Shown here piece by piece: positions 1 to 11,094 of a DNA stretch of 64,000 bases. Every line of letters begins with the position of its first letter. Position 1 is the stretch's first letter. The position numbers and the translations under genes are program-made. Under the pieces are notes generated by a model. The model had not been told where the DNA came from. It did no database searches and saw nothing but the letters and a program-made list of their open reading frames with translations. Origin of the DNA: Alitta virens. Lineage: Eukaryota > Annelida > Polychaeta > Phyllodocida > Nereididae. The stretch covers positions 35,346,362 through 35,410,361 of the forward strand of contig OW028579.1 in NCBI GenBank assembly GCA_932294295.1, written 5' to 3'.

Positions 1-54
1 TCCTATGAGACATTTACCATGTAGATTGGCCGTTATGTATACTCAATATCCATA

Positions 55-205
55 CTGGATCAAGCAAACGACCTAAGCCATGGGGTATATGTGGAATGAC
101 GTCATGTTGTGGTCTCCAAACTGTAGTATCTCGCCATTACGGCTGGTCATGAAAGGCTATGTACGATGCTCAGGCTGACTCAGCTTCAGATCGTTAACTA
201 AGACA
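55..205 (+). mobile_element. SINE family C, 3' portion
   Basis: The segment GATCAAGCAAACGACC ... GGTCTCCAAACTG ... ATCTCGCCATTACG ... GCTGGTCAT ... GGCTGACTCAGCTTCAGA follows, in the same order, the 3' half of the fuller family-C copy at 29395-29680 (ATCTCATCATTACG, GCTGGTCAT, GCTGACTATGCTTCGGA). It is diverged, with gaps. It ends at TTAACTAAGACAATACAAC, exactly where the pentamer array starts. It includes a CRE palindrome TGACGTCA at 97-104. Confidence 0.45.
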
Positions 206-697
206 ATACAACACAATACAACACAACAACATAATACAATATAAAACAATATAATACAATATAAAACAATATACAATATAATACAACATAATACAATATA
301 ATACAATATAAAACAATATAATACAATATAAAACAATTTAATACAATATAATACAACATCATACAATATAATACAATACAATACAATATAAAACAATATA
401 ATACAATATAATACAATATAAAACAATATAATACAATATAATACAATATAAAACAATACAATACAATATAAAACAATATAATACAATATAATACAACATA
501 ATACAATATAATACAATATAAAACAATATAATACAATATAAAACAATATAATACAATATAATACAACATAATACAATATAATACAATATAAAACAATATA
601 AAACAACATAATACAACATAATACAATATAAAACAACATAATACAACATAATACAATATAATACAAATGCGCAATACAATATACAATACAATACAAC
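204..697. repeat. ATACA/ATATA pentamer array
   Basis: About 490 bases of 5-base units (ATACA, ATATA, AAACA), mostly arranged as 10-base doublets ATACAATATA with occasional AAACAATATA. The long minus-strand open frames here arise only because the reverse complement lacks stop codons. A short break with GCGC lies near 669. Confidence 0.95.
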
Positions 698-705
698 TGA
701 GAGAT

Positions 706-1456
706 GGCAAGAGATAGTAAGTTTGTAATATACGCTAATAATACAATGTGGTCATAAACCTGTTGATGAGGTTACATATAGCCAGAGTTTCACCATCTAT
801 ATAGCATTGACTGGTATTTTTCCCAAAAATAGTTATCTAATTTTTGTGGAAAGCTTAAGATTAATATCTTCAGCAACAACCCAGTGGTCTATATAATGAT
901 TTTCATCAGAAAGGTCTTTGTGAAGTGCTTCAAAAAAGGCAAATTTAGGTACCCCCTATGGCTTGTGATATTACCCCTCAAAGGTATTTCTCGGGTCTCA
1001 GTATCGACCAAGGAATTTGTAAGAAGTTTAAAATTCGTCCATCAATAGAATATTTGCAGGTGCTAATGGGGCTGGACTTTTTGCCTTTGATCTAAGTGCA
1101 AGTAATTATCACCATACTATTTTTTTTTCTGTTTCTTTTCGTGGTCTGTGCTCAGGTGTACAAGGCTCTGCGATAGATGAAGACCTTTTAAAGAGCTTTT
1201 CTATGATTTATATATAATGCCAGAATGCATTGACATGACACATAACATGACAGCTGACAGATCATCTAAAATGCATTATAGAGAAACCATAAAGTTGGTG
1301 TAATATTTACTGGAATAAATGATATGGTCCTAATAGTAAGGTGGTCTTAAACTGGATATGTATGAGCTCAGTGGTGTAGCAGTTTTCATAGACATATAAT
1401 TGATTATTAAGGCATTAGATTGATCTATATCTCTTTGGTAACTTGTTTACCATATT
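706..1456. other. Unique AT-rich non-coding DNA
   Basis: No open frame, repeat array or transposon end was recognised. Near 1335-1355 there is a short TAAGGTGGTCTTAAAC stretch resembling the ends of the GGTGGTCTTAAT-type inverted-repeat elements seen elsewhere (see 32377-32555). Confidence 0.5.
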
Positions 1457-1648
1457 AGGGGTGGGGGTCTAGCTCAGTGGTAGCGCAATGGATGTCCAAC
1501 CACTAGGTCCCGGGTTCAATTCCCGGCGGAGCCTAAGTTGGATGGCTGTTTCATCCATCATCTCATTGGTATGGTCCCTGCCTGTCCTAATTAGCCCACC
1601 AGGTGCAGAAATACAGGACGTAAAGCCCTAATCCACCCACCCACTACT
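1457..1648 (+). mobile_element. SINE family A (tRNA-Gly-like), full length
   Basis: This is a Pol III retroposon. Box A is TAGCTCAGTGG at 1470-1480 and box B is GGTTCAATTCC at 1513-1523. A body follows, shared with five other copies in this window (CCTAAGTTGGATGGCTGTTTC ... CTGCCTGTCCTAATTAGCCC ... GACGTAAAGCCCTAATC). The anticodon-loop region reads GTCCAA, close to the CTTCCAA loop of the other copies, which suggests a tRNA-Gly(UCC) ancestor. It is flanked by an imperfect duplication, GTTTACCATATT (1445-1456) and GTTTACCAAATT (1649-1660). The tail has CCACCCACCC rather than (AC)n. Confidence 0.9.
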
Positions 1649-1660
1649 GTTTACCAAATT

Positions 1661-3030
1661 GTCATGGGGGTTTACGGAGCTACTTAAATAGATTATGCAT
1701 GGGGGATGTTTCTTATTGAAGACATGTAACTGAATAATTAACATAGTTTATTTCTAATGTTATCTCAATGAATAATGCAAAGTGTATGAATCATACAGGT
1801 GTCGATGAATGTTGTAGTGTAAGTTATACACCGTGTCACCATCAGAAACGTCTGATTTATCACCCACATATATATTCTTACTTTAATGATTTACTTCTCA
1901 GTTAAAATTATATATCAAGCCAGCAAATATTGCTCAAATTTGGTCTTTTGGTTAGGTTTTACAGTATATAGTTTTGCTAGTTTGCATGCACTTCACCAGC
2001 ATATGCAATGCCTTTGATCTAAACAAGTTAACTGTCAAAGGAGCTTGCCTATCACACTTCAGAAGTTGCTTGTATCTGTAATAGGAGAATATTTTTCTGA
2101 TTAAAACATTGAAGTTGTCATAAAGTTGGAAATTCCGAAATTACGGCAGGAGGATCCTTATCTCAAATAGGGCTGCTGAAGCAAATGGAATGCCATAGAC
2201 ATGTCCTGGATTAATATTGATAATGGCATGCATTTACTGAGTAGCATTGTTTTCAGTTGTAAGTTCAACTTGTTTCTCTGTAAAGAAGGTCATATGTAAA
2301 CACAACAGCAAAAAACTTCATGAGGCTGTAGTACAGGATTATGTATGTATACACTAGTTGTTTTTATTAACATTTTTGGTTGTTATATATCATGTACTGC
2401 CAGTGAAGTGCTTGATAAATTTAATGGAAACTTAGCTAATTAGACTGCTCTTCATTAAACATTTCACATTTGATACAAAAGGAGGTAACACAAATTATCT
2501 TATGGATGAAAACTTACATCCACCACTACATTTTCACCAGTACAACTTTCCTTATTGTTGATCATCCCACAATGAGTATCATGACAATGATGACATCACG
2601 CACCTGGAATGGTTGTAATTTCCAGGTTCTCCGTACATCAGGTCCTGTTTTGTGGTGAACTTTGACGACTTGCTGCCTCATACTCGCCACTGTACTTTAC
2701 AGACTAATGACTATACCTAGCAATTCAAGCAAGAAAATCATGAAATAAGTATTGAATCATTTGCAAGGTTGTTGTATGATGTTTTGGGTGAAGCCAAAGT
2801 ATTTCACAACCTTCTATATATGAAGCAAGGTGCAGCTGTGACTTTATTAAAGCACATTAGACCGAATTCAACAGCTTTCTGGCTTGATTGACCGGACTCC
2901 AGACTGGAGGGTCACTCCTAATCATGTCGTGAACACCCGGCGTTCTGGACTGGACACTTGGTTGCCCCTTAGTGTTCTCATTAGGACACTCCTGTGTGAT
3001 AGACATTGACAGAGAGGAGCTCCTTGCTAG
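1661..3030. other. AT-rich non-coding DNA, no gene seen
   Basis: No coding potential, RNA gene or repeat was recognised. The short open frame from 2470 to 2658 is of chance length for this composition. Confidence 0.5.
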
Positions 3031-3037
3031 ACCCCTA

Positions 3038-3347
3038 CTATTGCAGACTCCAGTGCTGCCTGGTCGATGGGGCTGCTGCGGCTAGATGCTGCTGAAATTT
3101 TTGTTCAATAAAAAACTCCTTCACCACAGAACCCCAGATGATTAAATAGTCCTCACAGATTCCACTGAACTGAATTACAGCATTAAGTCCAGGGCTTAAT
3201 GAAAGATGTCCAATCCTCAAACAGGGTATTAATCCAGAGTTAAAATGAGCGAGGACCAAGTCTTCAAACTTATCTGGTGTGTGGTTTATGTCCCAGTGCA
3301 GTACGTGTTCAAAAGGCACTTCCTTCATGCTCTTAAAAAGTGCAATT
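3038..3347 (-). other. Unexplained open reading frame with protein-like composition
   Basis: The minus strand is open for about 100 codons from an in-frame TAA near 3350 down to a TAG at about 3038. The first ATG is at 3328. The translation has balanced composition (for example FEHVLHWDINHTPDKFEDL and LIPCLRIGHLSL) and no low-complexity bias until a short AAAA run near the end. The DNA is GC-richer than its neighbours. I recognise no domain and cannot identify convincing splice sites, although a T-rich stretch ending in AG lies just upstream of the ATG. It could be a nested exon, a relic of a transposon gene or chance. Confidence 0.25.
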
Positions 3348-3349
3348 TA

Positions 3350-4675
3350 AAGTGCAGTTCACTTGTTCAATGATCACAGGATCCCAGACTACTCAACATT
3401 CTGCAATGTTGGGATAGCATGTGAGCTACCAAGGAACCCTGCTTGCTACCTTAACATTAAGTCCAAATCCCTGGAATTTTAGGGGCAATTGTATCACATT
3501 ATGAAGTCCATAGATTGACAATCTATTTATGCACACTTGCTTTCATGAGTGATTAATAATATACATACCAAGGTGCACATGTTTCCATACATAATTCCCA
3601 TCTGGTGACATACAAATATGATTTTGGCGTCTTCCTAGCTCTTTATTCAAATACTGACCTTCTTAAAAAACAAATCCATAGGCCCACAGGACCAACTGGC
3701 TGGTTAACTTACATTTCTTGAGTCTCTGATTGCTGCTGGTGCTCCGACACGAATTTGTGTAATATATGAGCAGCGGTAAAAATTCTTATTGTAACCATTT
3801 TTTTTGTACCATCTGCAGTACGTTTGGATATTTTAACTAAATGTAATAAATAGACACTAAGATAAACTAATGAAATTAAGTACATGTTTGTTTGGATCAT
3901 ACTTTGGACACCCCATCTCTGACTGTAGACAGTTATTTTCATAACATCTACATATGAAACATCCTTACATAGAATGTGGCATGCAGTGTAGACTATAATG
4001 AAGCCATCTGTTTGGGATACTGACTAGAGTTAACAGTCTATGGCCAAATGATGTGTTAATCTTTTGACACGTGTTTGTTGTGGTGATGTCTAGATCACCA
4101 GATGTCACCTCTGATGTTAAAATGAAAGGAATGAAGTCCTTTTAACTGCTGTAAGATTGCAACATTAGTCCCCCTATAATCTATTTCTTTATCGTTGTCT
4201 TACTCTTTCTGGCTCTTTCTCTTACTTTTGTAATAGAAGATGCACTTCCTGGGCTAACATTGAACCTCTCAGAGGAGTCCAACTTGAGAAGCTTCCACAA
4301 CTGCCAGCCTAGATTCCCAACGTACACAAAGGAATCAATAGGTCTTTCATTTGTCAGATTCAAGGTTGTTAAAACTAAAGTGTGCTGTAACAGCTACATC
4401 AGCTTATATTCTCCAGTAATCTCTTTTAATTTGTCCACAACGTCTTCTTCTACTGAGAATCAGTCTTCTACAAGATCAATTGAAGCTTTCATTAAGATTG
4501 GCAGTATAGTGTAAGAGCCCAGACTGAGTCTGTGTGAAGTGGGTTTATTACAAAGTACTCATAGGTGAATTACAATAATCTAGGTATAATATTGCCAATA
4601 TTGACGGAGGTGCTTAAGTCTTTATAAAAATATTATTCATATTTTGGTATGTTTAATATTGTACATGGTATATCC
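3350..4675. other. AT-rich non-coding DNA, no gene seen
   Basis: Short open frames on both strands around 3709-4514 overlap one another and show no recognisable protein. No repeats or promoter-like motifs were recognised. Confidence 0.5.
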
Positions 4676-4687
4676 TCTTGTTCGTGG

Positions 4688-4872
4688 GGGCGGGGGCCTA
4701 GCTCAGAGGTAGCGCTCTGGGCTTCCAACCGCTGGGTCCCGGGTTCGATTCCCGGTCGAGCCTAAGTTGGATGGCTGTTTCCTCCTTCGTCTCATTGCCA
4801 TGGTCTCTGCCTGTCCTAATTAGCCCAACTGGTGCAGAAATACAGGACGTAAAGCCCTAAATCCATCCACCA
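4688..4872 (+). mobile_element. SINE family A, full length
   Basis: Box A TAGCTCAGAGG is at 4699-4709 and box B GGTTCGATTCC at 4742-4752. The tRNA-like head carries the loop CTTCCAA (anticodon TCC, glycine). The shared body ends in GACGTAAAGCCCTAA followed by ATCCATCCACCA. Flanking repeats TCTTGTTCGTGG (4676-4687) and TCTTGTTCTTGG (4873-4884) differ by one base and mark the insertion. The good promoter boxes suggest a fairly young copy. Confidence 0.93.
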
Positions 4873-4884
4873 TCTTGTTCTTGG

Positions 4885-6321
4885 TCTGGTGACTTTCGAA
4901 GAAATCCCTGATGGTATAAGTAGCAAGACAGATTGTTATCTTTCATTATATTGTCATGGTGTGGTGGCCCGAGTTTAAATACGTCTTCCTTCTACATATA
5001 CTATAAAGATAGACACTATCGAAATTCAATAAGCACAATTAGTCATGTCTTGAAATCATTAGGCCACAACAAGAGACAAGTCTTAATGATAGAACTGCTC
5101 AAAACCAACTTCAGGCGAAAGGGCATATGTGTAAGAAGTCTTGCTTGGACCATCTGGAAGTCCGGTCAGTATTTGACGAGTCTCAAGGGTGACCAGACTT
5201 AGTCTCAGAGGATTTCAAGGTCTCTTAGACTTATTCAGGCCTTTAAATCACTTTTCTCTTTGAATCGGAGCAAAGTCGATGGCCGACCGCCTTCCTCATG
5301 GAAGAAATCATGTCCTGTCTTCCCGCGCTCCAAAACTACGTGACATCTGTTGAGGATGAAGCTCTTCAAGTCCCTGAGGTGAGGTGAAAGACATGCTCCT
5401 TGCGATAATTCTTGTGTTTATTGCCCTCCTACTCAAAGGTTGGCCATGACAGTTGGTGCAACTAATGTGCACTGCATGCTTGATAGCTACTCGCTCAGGG
5501 GTCTACTGGTAGCGTGCCTAGTGCTGTAGATCAGCCTTATTTCAAAGCGGATGGTACTAGACAGAATACATAACAAGCTCACTATAGCTAAATGCTATAT
5601 AAATATGTTTTATAAATAAATAAAAATGCTGTCATGCACGCCATATGTATAGATGTATGTTGTAGAGACTGATAAGATTGCTTGTACATAAATGTTTTCT
5701 GGTAAAGGTGAAGTTGTATTAGTGAGGTGTATTACGTTCATGGATAATTTTAAAGTCAAAAATAATTTTGTGTTAAATGCATTACTTCTTTAATTAATAG
5801 GCAACTTTGTCCTGGACTCTATAACCTGTGCGTTTATTTACTGCATGGCCATCATCTAATGGGATTTCCGTGTAAAAATAAAATTAACATGTTTTTTGAT
5901 AACGAAAGTGAGATTAGATCCAGAAGGGCATGCAAACTACTACTAAAAAAGCTTGTTTGTTCTAAAAGTTGTCCTTCAGGGAAATCTGCTGCTGTAGTAT
6001 AATTCATCTCCTTTATTCCAGTTAACAGAATGAGACCATGGGTAGATCTAATTTTTTCTAAACACTTGTGATTTCACATAGCAAACCAATATGCTGTTGC
6101 TTTCGTCCAATATTATAATGACAGACTATGATTTTGCAACGTTGCTCTTACAGCACCAAAACTAGGTCAATTAGTGCGCCAGTTGATTAGCAGTGAAAAA
6201 GTAGTTCATCAAATATCATCAAATATGGTGTTGTTCGAGATTTTAGGCATAGATTGTCGCCGATTTAGACTGAAATGGTTGAATAGAGACTGATATAAAG
6301 TCTTAAAATGTCCGAAATCTG
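4885..6321. other. AT-rich non-coding DNA with one weak exon-like open frame
   Basis: Mostly featureless. Around 5247-5385 a + frame stays open and ends in CCTGAG/GTGAGG, a consensus donor. It contains MEEIMSCLPALQNYV, which I do not recognise. Without a clear acceptor or homology this is not called as an exon. Confidence 0.4.
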
Positions 6322-6378
6322 GCAGACCCTCAGGGCTAGTGCCCTTGGCTAAGCTCCCCCTAGCAGCAAAGGGTCTGC
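6322..6378. repeat. GCAGACCCT hairpin element
   Basis: GCAGACCCT (6322-6330) and AGGGTCTGC (6370-6378) form a stem around a C-rich loop that itself contains a GGGCTAGTGCCC palindrome. Related stems with the same AGACCCT/AGGGTCT core occur at 10813-10852 and 11056-11089. Confidence 0.6.
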
Positions 6379-6759
6379 GTTGGACCTAGACTGATTATAT
6401 GAATAAACATAAACTGTGTAATTAGGATCACATCCTGTCACATTAGTACTGAATCACACTTAGTCAAAAGCCAGACCTCTGTCTATTATAGCCGTTAGTT
6501 AAGTACAAGCTCCGAAAGAAACGAGTTGGGTAAAGATTTGTCGAGTCATTGATACCCCTTTTAGGTTGATCTGTTGCAATAACAATTTGATGGGAGTCAA
6601 TACTGATATTTACCACATTCATACCCAGCAAACCACAAGAAGCAGTGAGTCATAGCCTTACAAGTGGAGCTAGCAAGGAGAGTGCATTTCACCCTGGTCT
6701 ATATTCTCCCCTTGAGGAATATGCTTTGCCTGTGGGGGATAGGGAATACCCATCACCCG

Positions 6760-6960
6760 TCCCGATGTGCCCCAATAAAGCGCTGCCGGCATCGGACTGC
6801 GGTCTTCCATTTGTCGTAAAATGCTGGCCTTTTGCGACATGGTCACGTGACAGCGGCCATTAATCACGGCGGTGAGGTGTGTTTGAATAGCGCTCTGATG
6901 GAAGAGTGCATCGCTCCATCTGCCCTCGGTCTCCTCTCTATCAGTCGGTCGCTGTTCATC
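6760..6960. promoter_or_regulatory. Candidate regulatory island with a palindromic E-box
   Basis: This GC-richer stretch contains GTCACGTGAC at 6842-6851, a perfect CLEAR/USF-type E-box, next to GCGGCCATTAATCACGGCGG. No transcript start or TATA box can be assigned. Function is inferred from motif content only. Confidence 0.3.
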
Positions 6961-8040
6961 CCTGATTCCCTATCTGTACAGGATACCACGCAGTCATCCC
7001 ACTAAGTATTATAGTCCCATTAGTGTCAGCCGGCCCGACTTGTTCAGGAGTTTCCTCTGGACCAAAAGGACAAGACCTTCAAGCGAGTTTAGTCCACTGT
7101 TAGAATGATTGTGGCAGTTTCAGAAATGATTTGCTCGTTTTGCGTTCACCTTAGTTCTTCATTAGCTCTCTTTTGTCCTTGACTGTAACCAAGTAACAGG
7201 CACCGTCCGAAGCACCAATTTGATCTCCCTCATTCTCAAGTCACAACGTCACATTATTTTACGAATCTTACTTCTATATAATTCTGATTTTATGTTTGGC
7301 TTTTGTTTTAAATCTTTTTATAGTATTGTACTAGTTGTTCTATTGTTTTAATGAGACATCTGCAAGACAGCTGTGCTGATGATGCAACCCATGTAACATA
7401 ATACCCACTCCTAACCTCATTGTCTCACGATTATGTCTGGCTCAGAAAACTGATCATAAAACCTCTCCAAGTCCCAGACCAATAGCATTTAGACAATGTG
7501 AATAAAAATTTTGATAATGTTCAATTCTTTACCCGTTTGTCAAGGATGTCATGTACGTGTCATTCCAATGGTACCGAGCAAATGACACATCAAAGTTTGG
7601 ATAATGCTATCAATTTTTGTCCAGCATTACATAATTTTCAAGCTTTTAGCAGCTTCTCTAATTTCTGCGGTGTCATAATTAATTCATTTGGAGAACAAGA
7701 GCATCCCCAATAATTCCACCTAATTGCAAGAGACCTTTTGTATAGCCATTTGGTTTGGTTCAAAAGAATTGAGAAAAAGATCTACATGATCTAATCAAGT
7801 ATGCTCTTTGTTACCATTCTCTCTTCCCAATGCTTTATGCTTGTGTCATTCAAATTGAATTGTGCATATCTCACTTCGAATGAAGGTGCTGCTCCATAGT
7901 TCTGAAGTCCATCATTATGGAAAACGTTGGAAATATATTTGTATCTTTGGCAAAGAATACGGACTGCGTGTCTCATTCCAGGATTTGACATTTTGCTGTG
8001 CTTTCATTCTCATGTATTGTGCCATCCCATTGGATAGTTG
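6961..8040. other. AT-rich non-coding DNA, no gene seen
   Basis: Only short overlapping open frames, none recognisable (the longest, 7862-8173, is of chance length). No repeats recognised. Confidence 0.45.
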
Positions 8041-8044
8041 TACA

Positions 8045-8140
8045 CTATGGTATTCTCCTTATCATCTCATCATTACATCTGCTACTGGCACTCGGTCACA
8101 CAGACTAATTATTAAGAGAGTATACACCAAAACAGTGAAA
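8045..8140 (+). mobile_element. SINE family C, 3' fragment
   Basis: TCCTTATCATCTCATCATTA followed by CATCTGCTACTGGCACTCGGTCACACAG (shown in part) parallels the 3' segment of the family-C copy at 29395-29680 (CTTATCATCTCATCATTACG, CTCTGGCAGCTGGTCATATA). The 5' part is absent or too diverged to recognise. Confidence 0.5.
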
Positions 8141-8145
8141 ATCTT

Positions 8146-8837
8146 TATCCTGACTGTATTGCATACACATTAATCATAGCAATAGGGTTTTTACGTGTAA
8201 CCAGAGTGTCTTAGCACTCTCCATGCAAAAAAAGAGTCTTCCAGTGGAAATCTAGTTTCATCTAATTAATATTAAACAGCCTTGCTCCCTAGAAAGTTGA
8301 ATTAAACCAAAGGTGTTGGTTTTTCTGGCATGAATTTCAACGCAAACGAATAGAATAAATAAAATCAATCAAGTTAGAAATGAGTTTGCAAACATTAGTA
8401 AGATTTGCATCTGAAGCTAAATGTGCTTGAATATGCCACAGAAGCTACTGACAGGAGGTTTCAATTGTTTAAAATGTCTGTTGTGAATCGGCACAGGAGC
8501 TCTGAAATTTGTTGAAATCCCAATTATTCATCAATGAATAATTTCACCCCTGGAAGGTTTTAATCTGGAATAACGTGTAATCATGTGCGGTCGTATTTAT
8601 CTACATTGGAACTCAATGTTAAGACCATCTTACAGTAAGGTCAAATATATTCTCAGCATTGTGGTTGTACTGCTGAATTGTGGCTTTGGGTCGATACTTG
8701 CCTTCTGTTAAAAACCAGCTTGGTGTAAAGAATTGTATTTTCTGCTTTGGTTGGTCCTGATAGTGATGTTCTGAATATTGCATAGTGTTTGTAGTAAATT
8801 CAAATTCTTATCCAAGTACAAGGGGTTCAGAGTGACA
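8146..8837. other. AT-rich non-coding DNA, no gene seen
   Basis: No open frame, transposon terminus or motif cluster recognised. Confidence 0.45.
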
Positions 8838-8988
8838 GATAAGATAAGATAAGATAAGATAAGATAAGATCAGATAAGATAAGATAAGATAAGATAAGAT
8901 AAGATAAGATAAGTATATTAAGATAAGCTAAGATAAGATAAGATAAGTATGATAAGATAAGATAAGATAAGATAAGATAAGATAAGAT
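8838..8988. repeat. (GATAA)n array at a retroposon end
   Basis: About 150 bases of GATAA units with a few interruptions (CAGATAAG, TATATT). It directly precedes GAAGTTTATTTACAG. On the minus strand this reads as a T-rich 3' end followed by (TTATC)n, the usual arrangement of a LINE tail. Confidence 0.9.
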
Positions 8989-9390
8989 GAAGTTTATTTA
9001 CAGTTGGACAGGAATAAAACAGTAAACGTAAGTAAAAACTTTTTGCAGACATAAAATGAGAAAATGAAAAGTACAATGAGGAAATAAATAGCATAAAGTT
9101 AAATTAAAACCATTGATAGAACATATAAAACCAAAGCATCATGACAGAGACATAACAGGTCAGAGTGCAGAATAAAGGCATATATAAAAACATTATTTTA
9201 AAGATACATGGCACTACATTTTGCATGAAATACATGATCCACAAGAACATCTTGGAGACTAAACATATTACGTCCATTGATGACTGGATTCAGGTAACCA
9301 ACGCTATATTGCTTCACATTATATAATTTGTTGTGAATAATTAGTCTTCGATGGTGTCGAACCCACAACCTACATAGTCCTACAGTCTAA
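8989..9390 (-). mobile_element. Putative 3' end of a non-LTR retrotransposon (minus strand)
   Basis: Reading the minus strand, an open stretch of about 62 codons (9198-9386) ends in a stop at 9198-9200. It includes HHRRLIIHNKLYNV and HVFHAKCSAMYL, followed by an AT-rich 200-base 3' region and the (TTATC)n tail. Order and tail structure fit a LINE terminus. The protein fragment itself lacks a motif that I can assign with certainty, so the family is open. Confidence 0.4.
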
Positions 9391-10800
9391 CACATAGATT
9401 CCAGCATGCCTTTAAATTTAAACCAACTTTCATTAAGCAATCTGGGCAATGAGAAAAGTTATCTAAGATTTAACTTGTGATTTTTCTTATAGTTACTAAT
9501 GCAAAGTGATAAACACAAATGAAGATCCTTTCATTGCAGATTTGTTGGAAAGGCACAATAGAGTGCAACCCTGCAACAGGTTTCGCTCAGACTTTGCTGA
9601 GTTTTATAATATGCTATAGAGAATGCAGGGGGCACCCTAGTCAAGGCACGATACATCAATAAATGTCTCGTTGAGGGGTGATACAAAGTTGAAATTTTGG
9701 CAGGATACAAGGACTAAACTTTGTGGTTAATACCATTATGCATGGAAGTGTTGGTTCCCATCATTCAGGCTCTTAGCCTAGTGAATCCATCACTGACTGG
9801 TGCAGAGGATCCAGCATGAACAAGAGGTGAATACACCCCCTCCCAAAAGTACCACCACAACTAGACTAGGTGATCAATTGTCACACAGGTCTTAGCGTGG
9901 ATGACATTGGATATTGTTAAGCCTTCCTGAATTGTGGTCCTACTCCTGAATTGTGGCTTGTGCCCATGATTGCTAACAAACGAGGCGATTGTATGTGACT
10001 CAGTCTCATCAGGCACTTTGATTGATCATTTCACCAGCCATACCCAACTGCAAAATGTAAGCTGGGTATTTTTCAGGGATGAAATACTGACACCCCCAGG
10101 GTAAAAGGATAGAATACACATGGGGAAAAAGATGAAAACTTTATGTTCAGTTTGGAATTGATGTCAAGAGTACATATTTGCACATTTCAGAGTGCTTCAA
10201 AATACATATTATATGCTTACTTAATGGAGATGCTTTTCACTTGTCTATAATACATCTCTCCTTGATTTGTGAACTCAATTTTGATCGTTTTGACCAAATT
10301 TTATGTGGGAGGATGAGGGTCAAAAGTGATGAAAACAGTTGCTTTTCTAGTTATAGTTAAGTGAATTTTCCCTGTTATATTTCATTTAATATAATGAACA
10401 AATTTACTTAAATATTAAGCCAGCATGCCAAACTTGCATTAATTTCAAAGAAACCATTTTTGTTCCCAGATAAAAGTTGATAAGTCTTCCTCTACTGCAT
10501 TCACAATATATGTATTTGCTAACTATTGTTTTCTTTTTTTGCAGGTGAGTACCAATGCATTCACTTATTTTGTGGTTGAAGATGTCAGATAAGTCCAATT
10601 CATCATCTAGACTCGTTGAATCATGCATGTTTAGAAATTATGTTGGGAACTAGATATCTTTATATTTGTAAGGTAAATAATGGTGTTGCTGGAGGGCCTG
10701 AAAAATCTGTGGAACTGTGTTTTGTCAAAAAACAAAAGTACTCTATTCATTGCATGTTTTCATAGTTGAGACTGATAATGTTTCTGTTGATGTAGAGCAC
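9391..10800. other. AT-rich non-coding DNA, no gene seen
   Basis: Small open frames at 10178-10360 and 10404-10628 are of chance size. No element ends recognised. Confidence 0.45.
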
Positions 10801-10812
10801 TGCGTCTTGGCG

Positions 10813-10852
10813 CAAGACCCTCGAATAGGCCTCTAAGAAGGAGAGGGTCTTG
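10813..10852. repeat. CAAGACCCTC hairpin
   Basis: A perfect 10-base inverted repeat, CAAGACCCTC (10813-10822) and GAGGGTCTTG (10843-10852), with a 20-base loop. It shares its core with the hairpins at 6322 and 11056. Confidence 0.65.
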
Positions 10853-10860
10853 TTGATTTC

Positions 10861-10890
10861 GGGGGGGGGGGGGGGGGGTGGGGTGGGACA
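10861..10890 (+). repeat. Poly-G run with G-quadruplex potential
   Basis: Eighteen G residues (10861-10878) followed by TGGGGTGGG. Such a run can form a G-quadruplex and is prone to sequencing-length errors. Confidence 0.9.
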
Positions 10891-11055
10891 AGGATCCCAG
10901 CAGAGGGAGAGTAAGGAATTTGACTACGTAGAAAAGTTTATATTGATCAAAGAAATACAAATCCACGATCCCCTTTACTTAATAAAATGACGCAACATCA
11001 TACTGGACAAATTTTAAAGAACTACTTTGGTCGCCGCTTAATATGGTGAATCCAT

Positions 11056-11089
11056 CAGACCCTCGTCTACTACGCGGCTTGAGGGTCTG
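11056..11089. repeat. CAGACCCTC hairpin
   Basis: A perfect 9-base inverted repeat, CAGACCCTC (11056-11064) and GAGGGTCTG (11081-11089), around a loop containing ACGCGG. It lies about 200 bases from the related hairpin at 10813, so the two may be ends of one larger element. Confidence 0.6.
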
Positions 11090-11094
11090 CATTC

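Noticed and set aside
157..710. Three long tyrosine/isoleucine-rich minus-strand open frames
   Set aside because: They lie entirely in the ATACA pentamer array. The reverse complement has no stop in any frame, so openness has no coding meaning.
4688..4760. Functional tRNA-Gly gene
   Set aside because: The head has good Pol III boxes, but the acceptor stem does not pair over seven bases and the sequence continues into a SINE body repeated six times in the window.
9690..10020. Possible SINE based on GTCTCATCAGGCACTTTG
   Set aside because: The match to family C is too short and the block order is wrong.
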